NCBI GenBank assembly: GCA_003864495.1
Contig: ML133458.1
Coordinates: 372,001-436,000, forward strand
Length of the DNA: 64,000 nt
From: Nemopilema nomurai
Lineage: Eukaryota > Cnidaria > Scyphozoa > Rhizostomeae > Rhizostomatidae
Direction: 5' to 3'
The position numbers were made by a program, and so were the translations under genes. This document shows, piece after piece, positions 13,701 to 25,700 of the stretch. The stretch's first letter is position 1; the number at the start of each line of letters is the position of its first letter. The notes under the pieces were generated by a model that was given only the letters and a program-made list of their open reading frames with translations, had not been told where the DNA came from and did not search any database.

Positions 13701-16700
13701 AAAGAAGACTCGGTGAAGTTATAGTAAAACACGGTGCAGGTTGGTTATTTCTACATTAAAACTTGATTAAAGGATTAAATAAAGTTGATCAGAAGCTGGC
13801 TTAATCCAATATTTACATTCAATACGAAGAATCAAGGAGTACTTTCCAACATTGGACTACTGTCATGGATCAGAATAGAAATATGACAGAAGAATTGAAT
13901 ATATTGATGCAGTGAAAATATAGACCTTAATTGTTCTGATTTTTGAAACAATGACTTACAATGATTTACAATGATGATTTACAATCATTACAAACAATGA
14001 TTTACAAAAACAATAACATCATTTTCAACGATCATGCTACTGTAGACGATCGGATTGCTATCATAATCATGAAAAAGATGATTAGAAATGATTAATGATT
14101 ATGATTTCTACAGAGATGGAACTTTATTACTGATTATGATTACCAATAATTATGCTTTTTGTTAACTATGGAGAGAATGAACATTTTCTTCTCTTCACAT
14201 TACATACCATTCCCATTGACAAACTGACTGTTGAAGTTCCCGTGATACTAAAAACTAGCATGGATGCATTTGTTCTCTCGTGTAGATAAACGGATAATCA
14301 ATTCGTTCTAGGCATTTATACGCATACATGCATTCTGAGACACGAATATGTTGTCCTCAACTAACCTGATACATTGGTACAGCATGCCAACTTCCGATGA
14401 CAACTGCAGCGTCCCCCCGATTTCTCGGCTGCACACAGAGTGAACCCTGTCTATGGCCTGCACTGTGCCTTTCAGCTCGTCCTTGCAAACGGATAGGCGC
14501 ACACCGTTCTTCCAGTTCTCGTACACCGAAGCGCTATAGCCAAGAATGTACGTGTATTTTGACTTGTGCTCGGGATTTATGTGTGATCCGGGCTTGAACA
14601 GACCGTCAACGAGCAGACCTAGGGTGCGACGTCATCAAGCAATCATCAAGCAATCATCAAGCAATCATCAAGCGATCACCAAGCAATCATCAAGCAATCA
14701 TCAAAAAATATATATATCTTTAAATTCTAAGACCCTTAAAAAGTCCTACATTTTCTGCTTAGTCTTTTTGTCAAGCGATAGCTACAAGTGAAGAATAGGC
14801 TCTTAATTAGCAATTCCAACAAGCTCTTCAGGGTAGTTTAGGAGTGGTCGAAATTGACTAGCTCTATTGCTTTTAAAGGATACAGTAACTCTGATGTTGT
14901 GCTGGCTATCAGCTAAAAGAATGATAAAAAAAACTGCAATTCAGATCATAATTGCCTGACTATTATCACAAGTGAGTTGGTATTTACCTAGAAATGTTGG
15001 AACTCTTATCAGCTCGACGGAAGGGGCATCTTGGCTTGAATATGACTTGTATAGCTGAAAAGACGAGAATAATGTAAAGAACATAAATTGATGATCAATT
15101 AAGCTTAGTAAAAATTCATTGACACCAAACCAGAATGAAAAGAACCATTTCTTTGATTGAGCTTAAACAAAAATTAAACAAGACAAGTGTACATTCGATA
15201 TGCACTAACAAAATAGTTGAACTGTTTCAAAGGGTCCATTTAATTTTCAGAGCATACCGTTGTAATGTCCCCTGGATTCAACTGCTTCCTTGAAAGCATA
15301 GAGATGAGCGATGCTGCTACTGCGGGGTATGCAGAGCCGCCGTTCAATGACATTGTTATGTTCCAAACGTCGCGTCCGCTGCGAAGGAGCAAGATGAAGA
15401 TATTATCGATGCAGTCAAATAAAGCAACATACTGGTAAAGCCTAAAGCGAAGACAGATTTTTCTAAGAGCATGGTAGCATTGAAATAGGTATTAGCATAG
15501 CAACTCAGTGCAGATCAAAATCTCACGAGCAATTTTTCAGGCTCGTGCAGAGTGAAGAAAATATTTTCAAACTAAGCTTAAGTAGCAATGATGCAGCTAA
15601 ACTACAGCATATGTAAGGAGCTGCTACAGTAAATTGCGTATTAACACATTCTTTGAGACATAATAGCTTTGCCAGGTAACTGGCGTCTAACTGGAAAATG
15701 ACCTTCCACACCATCCGTTCAACTGAGCAAATAAATGGTATAAAGTGCTTAGTTAGGCGTGGTATCCATCATTGTCATAGCAAAATCAGCACTTGTCAAT
15801 AGCATTATTTTTGGGTATCATAATTAGTTGATCAAATAATGCACATGCAAAAAATTAGTTCGTCGTTTGCATCAAACAAACATTGAAGTTAACTGACGAT
15901 AAAATGTGGTTCTGAACAAACCTTTGAACGGCAGCCTCCTGCAGTTCTTGACACAGCCTCTTAAGGCAAATGCCATTTTTGGTTGTGCGAGAAAGATAAT
16001 TCAACAGGTATTGGGTGAAAAGATAAGTGTGCTTTCCGTGACATGCAGCTCTCTGTTTTAAATAAAAGCAGCCCATTACTTTAATGAAACGAAGCAAATA
16101 AACAATGAATGGCTATATTACAGGCCCAGCAACAAAAATCAATGTAACAACCCTTCAGTTGTGTCCTCTATAACAGTTTGCTGTCATATATTACAGACAA
16201 AGGGAGAATGATACCAACTTGACATTAAATTAGTCCACCAGATATGAGCGATATAGGCCACCAGGACTTTTTCTACCTCTAGTTGTTCCTAGCATGACTA
16301 GAGCTCGTGTTGAAAAATAAAAGGTACAACGAAAAAAGCAAAAATGTTTGCATAATTTAGCACTTTTTCCTACCACACAGTTTGAAAACATCGGGAAACG
16401 ACCAAATCTAAAAAAACTTCTAGCAAGTTCCGGATTTAAAAAACACTACAAAGTTGAGAGAAGAGGTCGTGTTTAGCTACCTAATTGAAATACGGAGTGG
16501 AGGTTAAACTGGCTTTCTACCTGTGCTTCTGTCCATTAGCAGACTTGAACTTCAGCATCCAAATTTGCTTGCTATATTCCTTAGCTAGCATGTGCGTTTA
16601 ACGGTCACGTGCCACGTTAGATCTCCACCACGTGGGTTATACCTTTGAGTTCAGTTCACATGAACATGAAAATGATATTACAAGATTACACAAAGAAAGC

Positions 16701-19665
16701 TTACAGCGATTTCCTCAACAGTGTTGTCGCTGTCATCTCTCCTGTGCACGTAATTCATCACCAGAGTCTTCAGGACTCTTGCAAACACGTCAATTTGGTT
16801 GCAGGCTGAAGACATGCTGCCTATTTCAGTTTGATAGCCAGCATCGGATATAAGCTATGTGGAAGTGTGTATAAAATATATAAGGTTTTATGCAATCATA
16901 TTCAAAGTTATACCATAAGCTACAAAATAGATGAGAAATGTATAAAAATAAATAGGTATAAAATATCCACATTAGCTTTGTGAATATTTTCTTAAATCTT
17001 AAAAGATACTTTAAGCAGAGAAACATTCCAACAAGACAAATTAAGAAGCATCACTCAGAAGCACCAACCTTGATTGCAAAGTTTAGTAGAAGACAATCTG
17101 GATTCTTTGCAGCCAGCTCATAGAAAAGTTTTCTCCAAGGTGGATGGGCAATCATTCCTTCAATCCAGTCAGGTGTCTAAACAAAATGATGCTTTATACT
17201 AATGTAGAACATTTGAATAAGCAAACCAATGTGCAATATTGCAAAAATGTATTGCAAGAACATTTTCTTTATCTGTGATAAATTTTACCATTTTTCTGTT
17301 TAGCCAGCAGTAGTAGTTATAAGTCCCAAATATAGGCCCAACAGAAAATTATATGTTTCTATTATCAAACTATTGATAATTTTTCAATGCACACAGACAT
17401 AAATGTGCATAACCACAAAATTCTTAAGACTTGAATCCAAATACGAAAAACACAACTGAAAAGGAAGAAGTCAGCACTGCAAAGATAAAAGCCATAAGTA
17501 GACATTTTTGCACTAAAATATAAGTTACCTGTCCAGCAGCTATAAATATGGAATCTGCCTTTTTTGGATCAAAGTGCTTTAGGATCATGTCTTTCAAATG
17601 CTGCTCTACAACATCTTGAACTTCACTAACATCACAACCTGCGAAAAATTCCCAAAACAACCTATTACAAAAATATGATCTTGGGTTAAAATTACATATT
17701 AAGATGCTAATTGAAGATTTGTAAGGCATGTAAGGCATATTTGTGTAATTGATAATAGCTTTATTAACAAATTGTGAATTACAATAAGAAAGACTCAGAG
17801 GACTTTCTAATTTAGATGGTGAACAGTGTTGGCATCTAATTTAAAAAGTACCCATTAGTTTAAATTGTCTAATAGCATCAATAGAACCTTTTGAGTCTAA
17901 GTAAAGTTTATCATTCATCTAACCTGCCACAATCAACCAGTCAGCCAAAAGATTTGCTGTCTGAGCTGTTCCAGTGTAGTTGTCTGCCAGTAGCTGAACA
18001 AACTCCTCTGGCGGCCCAGAGGCTTCCAAGAATCTACAAAAAGAAACAAAACACATTAAATTTAAAAAATACATTTCTAGGTATTCAGTATAAAATACCT
18101 TAGGCACAGTATAAAACTCAAACTTTATACTAAAAAGGCAAGTGACTTACTTTTTAACAAATTCATGAACAACTGGCTCCATAATGCAATCTTTGGCACC
18201 AAAAATATTTTTGCATTCTTGTAACACATTTTGTTGATCTTCAAATGTAAAATCTTCATTTGATTGCTGAAAAGAAATGAACCCATTATTATGCATCAAC
18301 TCCATCAAAGCAGTTGGTAGATAAATATACAAATCTTGGCTCAATGATTGCAAATCTTAGTGTAAAGTAGCTTTATGCATCATTGTTACCACTTATCTTC
18401 CAGACATTGTTACAATAGTACCAAATCTATGGACTGGTGGACTATATTTTTCAAAACCTTTTTCAAACAACACTGGCTATAGATTTTTGTGGAAAGAGCT
18501 TTGAATATTCTGTGGTCGAAAATTCATTTTTCATGTGTGTCTAAAGGACCAACCCAGCTTGCCTTGCCACACCAGAGAAGCTAATTTACAGCATTGCTTC
18601 AGCCCAATAGAAAGGCAAACAATTTACTGCTGTTGTTGTTGTTACTGTTTCAATTGTTGTTGTACTATAAGCAATAGGTTACCCATGGCAACATGAGAAG
18701 TATTGATCTGGAGAGGGCTAGAAGTTTTTTGAAACAAGAAAATCTTTGTGTCAAAGCTGCCATATATTTGAAACAGTGTTTGATAGTGAAAAGCAAAAAT
18801 AAGCCCCTTGAATAGGTAGCTCTCCACATTCCTTAACATTTGCCAATACAAGAATAAATGCACTTCCCCTTGACTTAACTAAGGTATATGCCTATATTGC
18901 AACAATCTTTGAAAGCTTGTTGCATCAAAAGTACTGCCTTCACACTTTGAATTGTTTAGAGCATATGGAGTTCTCTCTAAAGCAATACTGAAAATATTGC
19001 TGCACATGCTTGTTTTCAATATTAGTTGGTTATTTCGTGGTGACCAAGATTAGGTGTCTATCAACTTCACCATTCATTGAATCCACCTTTCCCAGTTTGC
19101 CTTATGTTAGAAGGTCAAGAAACATGTCTGATGTAGGAGCAACATGGATGGAATGCACATGTGTCATATGTCATTAGCTATATCACTGTTGAAAACCAGA
19201 CTAAATGCTGTCAACAGCATTATATGTTTTCATTTCATACATTTTTGCGTATTAGATTTTATGTTCGAGTTCTTTTAACGGTTTTCAGCTCACTGATAAG
19301 TGTGTCATTTTCACTTGATAGTATACATAGTTCTGGAATCAACGTTCAACGAGTTAAGAAAAATCGACTCTTATTATAACTTCATAAAGTTCTGGCGTGA
19401 TTATAGATACAGTTTACCTCTTTTCAATCGAGAAGATAAGGAAACTTGTACGATTTTTATAGACATTCTCTCTTCGCGCCACAGTCTTGTGTTAAGCAGA
19501 ATACGTTTTCGGGAAAAATACATCGATATTATAGAACTTGGACATCTAATAATAGAAGAGGTAGGAAAGAGAGTAATGATTATAACTTATGAAACATAAA
19601 GCTCTGGTGTACTTTACCAAGTAATCATCCTCCCAGCTGCCTTCAGGAGACGACATGGACGCCAT
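10722..19665 (-). CDS. NELFCD: negative elongation factor C/D (TH1-like)
   Basis: Subunit of the NELF complex, which holds RNA polymerase II in promoter-proximal pausing; nuclear. Fifteen exons: 19665-19618, 18266-18151, 18033-17924, 17638-17529, 17176-17069, 16854-16705, 16052-15922, 15378-15258, 15054-14988, 14618-14366, 13697-13583, 13034-12939, 12561-12421, 11852-11723, 10741-10722. All joints are GT-AG and in phase; the product is 571 aa, close to the human length. Family-typical stretches include KHFDPKKADSIF, PDWIEGMIAHPPWRKLFYEL, ACHGKHTYLF, VELIRVPTFL, FKPGSHINPEHKSKYTYIL, YPVVAMGILRWVEE and LDRLVHMLSRGYVIPVVQFI, in the same order as in known NELF-C/D. The start has a good context (aagATGg). 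The last coding exon is only 20 nt and is the least certain one; it adds LLHCAKG, resembling the human IAHCKSN before the end. Gene identity is very secure. Confidence 0.95.
10846..10906. repeat. 21-bp tandem repeat, three copies
   Basis: Three near-identical copies of a unit reading gatagtcccagggataaacc lie in the last intron of the NELF-C/D gene, a little upstream (in transcript sense) of the 20-nt terminal exon. Confidence 0.85.
14633..14706. repeat. 11-bp tandem repeat ATCAAGCAATC
   Basis: About six and a half copies of atcaagcaatc, one with point changes, lie just upstream of the acceptor of NELF-C/D exon 10 (exon begins at 14618 on the minus strand). The repeat may occupy the region where the branch point is expected. 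Confidence 0.85.
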
Positions 19666-22511
19666 CTTTTGGTCTGCCCTGTTGGGTATTATTTTGCATA
19701 GCCTCGTTTTCGAAACCTCGTTTACCTAATCTTTTGTTGATTGTAGAAAAAGTCTTTTCACAAAGAGTGCGCATACAAGAAGGAATATTTAAATTATTGG
19801 GTATCATCGGCTTGTTTATTTAGGATCACTGAAAATTATTTAAATGCAGAAAATTATGTCTATCATTTGTTTTAATGCTGGTCAAATTAAACCTTATTTA
19901 CCTAGCTAAATCTTATACAACCTAGGCATGATCTTATTCAACTCAAATTGTACCGAATTTGCTTTCCCGAAAGATTTCAATCTAGACGCCTGTTAACTTT
20001 TGTCATGTAAGAAATCTTTGTAATTTCCTAATTAATAATGAATGCAGGAATGTGCAACACTCCTACCAGCTTTCATCGACTTTTAAGAAAGAGCCTACTA
20101 ACTGCAGAATTTTTCGTATTTAGAAATGATTTTTCTCTACCTGGCTGGCCAGAAGTTCCGCAATTTACACAGCTGACGCTCTTCATTGCAGTTCAAAAAA
20201 GAGATCTGGTCTTCAAATGATTAGTTTACCAGCAATGACTCGGTAAACATCTTTTCAAACCATTCTATTCTGTGATTAATTGCAGTCAGTAGCCTATATT
20301 TGAAAAAAACCTGCTCATATCTTTAGGATGTCATTCCCAATGAAAATATGTTATGATTGTTCAAGAGCTACCTGCTTCCCGTCTGCTCCAAACATACTCG
20401 AATAAACTGCATATCAAATGGAGTCTCGAGAAGTATACTATCCAACGAAAGTCAAAAGACGTAGTCAACCTTTTATGATTTAACACTTGTGTAGCGACGT
20501 GTTTTCTTGCGCTAAGCCCTTTAACTGATGAACTGATGCATGAGCCGGGGGGGGGGGGGGCAGTGGGCCATGTAAAACAAAGCAAGAGTCCCCATGTGAG
20601 ACGTGCCCCTTCCAAATAAAATGGAAGTTGTCATGTGCCCTTTTTTGATTTGCTCTGCAATGCGTCGAACTGCACATCAGCTGGGCATGGCTTTGCTTTT
20701 TTGTGCAACTCGGGGTAGATGTGTGCACTGTTCTGTTGGGATTTGCTTAAGATTTGCGGTATTCTTTATTATCAATGTAAGGATTAATGTTGGGTTTTTG
20801 ATGAACAGTTATCAAGCGATCGCATTTCAAAACATGCCATTGGCTAAAGTAAATTCATTAAGTCTCGGAGAAGGGCTAATGGGGATTGCAAAGTTTTCTG
20901 AATTTGTCTCAATGGCGAGCCTAGATTAGCAGACGTTATTTGGAAAGCTATTTTGAGGGGAATATATGAAAATATCTACAACACAAAACACGTGTTTGAT
21001 AAATTTGGAGATGACGCCTTGAATTATGCTTCTTCAAATAGAACTCTTGCTTCTAAAGGTTCCTATCACAAATTTCAAATCAAAGCGAATACATTAGCGC
21101 ATACAAAACGAATTTATTAACTTAGGTTCTTGATTTCGGTCAGAACCGGAGGACTGGAGGGACTAGAAAGGCTGGAACCCCCCCCTCAAATAATTGTCGA
21201 ACTGCAGTATGTTTCCTCTTTGAAAGTGTACGGACTGAGAATGATAACAGTGGGCAGCCCCCTCCCCTCCCAACTTGTGCGCTTGCTTATGGATTTAAAC
21301 GGGATAAATAGAATTAATTCAAGCTGAGTAGCTCATTTCAACTAATATATCTTGGGTCAACAACCAAGGCAGCGAAAGTACCCTTCAAAAGTGGCATTCA
21401 CTTTGTCGAAAAGAATACCTTCAAAGATAGTAGATGTATAAAACGTCTTGAAAAGTCATCTTCATACAGCTCCCCCTTCACGTTAGAACGTAAGAAACAT
21501 CTAAAAAGCAGGGTGCCAGTTCAAATAGGGGCATACGACCACTTTACGATTTGCAAGGAGAACTTTTTTGCCCCGCAAGTGCAGTATTGGGCTTGGAAGG
21601 GACACTTTTGCATGTTTTACCAAAGTGAGGGGCCATGGCTGGCTCCGCTGGCTCCTTCGTTAATGCCCTAACCGCATTGATGCACACTTTACAATGGGAG
21701 TTGTTTGAAATCAAGGATCAGAAAAAGGGCGTTTCCCAGTTACCTATCAGATTGTCGAATGATTGCCAAAGCAGAAGCTGGTATAAAGCATTCGCGTTGT
21801 AGCGAAATCTAATAATTATGCTATAATTTTCAACTATGGAAAATGTATAGGTGGCGAAAGATTTGAACAATAATTTACGCCACCTGTTGGACGCCAGGGG
21901 ACGCATTGAGAGGATCAAAGCATGCGTACGGTCATGCATTCATGGCCGATTTCAAAGTTGCACGATCATATGTCATGTGACCATGATTTGACCAATCAAT
22001 AGCGACCAAAACAAGGCCACATGATCGAAGGGAAAACACGAGAAGGCGAGATAAACACACGTACAAGTTCTTTTTCAAAGGAAGTTTTCGTAAAGTTTTT
22101 GCGGAAAAGTATCGAGATTTTTAACCTAGTGTATAGCTTTAAACGTTCCAAGGAAAGATCTGATTCATCCTGCAATAGTTTGCTTATCTTGTGTGGCTGG
22201 AGGCCACTTGATTAAAGGATAAATTTGGAAAACCTTGGCCTAGTTATTGTTTGTTATTGTAGTACGCACGCGGATTTTCGTGGTTGTTCAAGTAAACTGT
22301 AGCTTCTGGATAAAGGGTTGGCAAAAAACTCTGTCAAGAAGGCATTGCGAAGAAGTTGTTGTAAGGAAGGCGCTGTAGTGTTCAGGACAAATAAGGCCTG
22401 ACCGATTGCATGTGCCGTGGATAGCTGCAATTAAAGCGTCATCCTCTTCAGCAAGACCAACACCGTTGCGGCAAAGGAAGGCAAATTGTGGTTGGAATCT
22501 GAATATTGCAG
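19666..22511. other. intergenic between divergent NELF-C/D and PDCD4
   Basis: The two genes are transcribed away from each other, so both promoters should lie here. I recognised no coding exon. A run of G at about 20548-20561 and a C-run near 21180-21186 are simple-sequence features. The right end (up to 22511) may be a noncoding first exon of PDCD4. Confidence 0.5.
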
Positions 22512-22744
22512 GTAAAGAGCTAGCGCAATTTTATCTTGTAATGATAGCAGCCCATTTCATTTGCGGGATTGCTTAGACAAAATTGTTTTTCGAGGCGACC
22601 TTTGTGCGCATCGTTCCCACCTTCCCCTCCTCCCTTGACGGCCCATGTCGTGAAGCACATGGTGGCCGTGCAGTACTGGCTCATGGCTGATTTGGGGGTA
22701 TTCGCTTTTATTTAAGTGCCACTGTTTGATTTATTTGCCTCTAG
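22512..22744 (+). other. possible intron in the PDCD4 5' untranslated region
   Basis: A consensus donor (attgcag followed by gtaaag at 22512) and a pyrimidine-rich acceptor (tttgcctctag ending at 22744) would splice a noncoding first exon to the exon carrying the start codon at 22760. This rests on splice motifs only; the 5' leader could equally be unspliced. Confidence 0.4.
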
Positions 22745-22759
22745 CTCGTTGAACCCAAC

Positions 22760-25700
22760 ATGGATGTAGACGGAAGCAGCACTGTCCCTACTGCATCAGT
22801 GGGAATGTTGAAGTCTAAAGGCTTGAACGGAACAGCGTTTGGGAACAACAAGCATGGGAGGTCTGAACATGGACGGCGTCACCGAAGCAAAAGCGAGGGC
22901 TACGATTTGATCCATGCACCAGACGTGAGTGATATTCTAAAGGAAGGGGTGGCGAAGCCTTCTAAAGACAAGACCCACGACCGGAAGCCCAGGAATAGCA
23001 AAGGCAGAGGTCAACCTAAGAAAGGTGAGACGAACTGCGGTCAGGACATTCAACAATCAATTGCTCTACTCTTTGAAGGAAATTATTCATATCCACAAAA
23101 CAATTTGAATATGTATTGTTTAATTGAAAAACGTGAGATAATGCACAATCGCTTTCAATTATCCTCACCAAGCTGGTTACCCTTTGCTAGAATAATAGTG
23201 GATAACTTCTGAAGACATTTCTGCTAATCGCTACGTGACAATAGTAAGCATGATTTTGATTTTCGTAGTAAGCAGCCTTCAGTATATTCAGTTTGAACCC
23301 AGTTGCATTGCACAATTCTCAAGTTAATTTTCTCAGTTTAACTGAATGCGTGTGAAAGTTTATTTTTCAATTTTTTACGAAGGGTGACTTTCTATAGAAC
23401 AATTCTGTTGAAGTTAGATTTCAGCAGGTACATTTTAAAAGAGTTTTTTGTCCTTTGTTTACATCCAGCCATTATAGGAATGCATACAATGACCTGTTGC
23501 AAGGAACTTGTGCCACATTGTTTTGGCTTATGTGAAGCAGTGCTTTTGAAGTCAAGGACAATAATGCTAACTGGAGTGTTTCTTATGTTTTATGATTCTG
23601 TAAACTTTAGCATGTTACCAGCATCTCTTTATTCTGCACACCTTACATTAAGATTTATCCTCCTTCAAGTAAGTTATAATAGTTTTAGTAGACTCAGTGA
23701 TATAAATAATGTTTATGTAGGTGGGGCTGGTGGAAAAGGCACATGGGGCAAAGTTGGGGAAATCTATGAGGAGTTTGGGGATCTTGACCATAATGATCCC
23801 AATTATGACTCAGGAAATGAGGTATATTTATGTTTGTATTGAAAATATTGGTCTTAATGCTACATGTAGAATTGGAAAATTGAATTCATGGTTATTCTTA
23901 TTGTTTTTAATTGGTCAGGATTTGGATCTTGATGCAAGTTTACATCTTGTAGGAATGCATCTTGGAACAAGTGACACCTGAATTGCACAATGATGAATTT
24001 GTAAGGCAGATGGAACCATTATTGGAGGTGAATTGACCAATATCCTGTTGCATACCATCAACATCATTAACACTATCGATCATTATCAACAATTTTCAAA
24101 TTACCTCAATTCTTAGACATGAATTCCATTTTCCAGGAATATTTTTGTCATGGAGACACAAAGGAGGTTGCTGTGAGTATACTGCTACTTTGGTTGATTC
24201 TCGTACAATTGTAGGCAAAGCTAGGAATGGCCTGCAATCGCACACTCATTGCTCAGAAGTGCAGTTTATCCTATGCCTCAAATAATCTGAACACTTCATT
24301 CTAAAGTGATAAATACTGCCAAAGGTTGTTTTTTTATATTAATCCAACAATCAATGAATGGCTCTAATCACAGAATTGTTTCTATTTCACTGGGAGTTTG
24401 GAGAATGTTTTTGTTTGCTTAAAAGCAGGATAGTCACTACCTTTCTGATTCTTAACACAAATTACGACAATCTTGAACTGCTGATTTTGGTTTCTGCACA
24501 GTAATTTAAAAGTGATCAGTTTTGATGGATGGTTATTTTTTGCCATTTTTGACACTGTCACACACAAGAAGTGTGATTCTTCATACCCCTACCATTTCAT
24601 TCCCAGCATTGTCTGGATTGTTTCCCTACAGTTTTAATTTCAATTTAACTCCATTAGAGTCTGAAACTTCAATTGTCAAGCATAATCCAAATATCTTTTC
24701 AGGACATAATTTCTGGCTGGAACATTTCTCATCTGAAGCACCAAGTTAGTTGTTTATAGTTATGAATATATACATTCATATGCAGCTTTTAGTTTTCGTT
24801 TTCTTTGATGATCTATTTTGTCTATCAAACATTTTTATCCAAATCTTTATCTTTTCTGCTAGATTACCTCCTTTACCATCACAAAGGCCATGGACAAGAA
24901 GGTAATTGCTGTTAAATTGCCATTTTGCTTTCTTATGATCAACTTTTGTACCAAACTTTCTAAAGCAAGCTTTGCTGTAGCAAAGCAAGGTATGTGATAA
25001 GTTAGTTAAGCCAAATGTTGCTGCCTGCTTTGCAACAGTGAATGGGCTAATCATAGTTAAGGCTCTGTTGCCATACACTTAACATTTTTTGGGGAGAGTT
25101 CTTGAAATACTGACTGTCATAATTTTCTTGCTACTATCTTGATAGCCTCCAATGCCCAGCTGCACAGTTTTTAACCCTTTTGTGGAAATTGAATTGCCCC
25201 TTAAAATCTACCCCTAAAACAAATTTGGCAGACAAGTTTTGGAAAGACAAAAGCCTGGCATCAAGACCTAAAAATTAGGTCCTCCACAAACTTGAAAGGA
25301 GCAGACACTAGAAGAAAACACTGTCAACAAATTGATTCAAAGAAAACAATTGTCATTCTTTGCATGCATCGCTCCCATTTTTGTGAAAAGAAGGGAAAGC
25401 TCCCTTCCATTCTAGCAATTGTCCCAGGAGTTAGAGTGATACACAAAGGAAGAAATAGCCATTAATATTTGTCAAATCGTTTTCAAGGCACCTCAAAGGG
25501 AGATGACTTCAAGATTGCTGTCAGATCTTTATGGTCACAAGATTCTACATGAAGATGAAGTTGAGCAAGGTAGGAAACATAGGTCACCCATTTGCAAATA
25601 TGCAATTTTGGTACTTCTTTCTTCAGCTCTCTTAAGTAATCACATGTAAATTTTTACAAAGAGAAGTCATCTTACTATTTCAAAAGGAGTTTTCAGTTTT

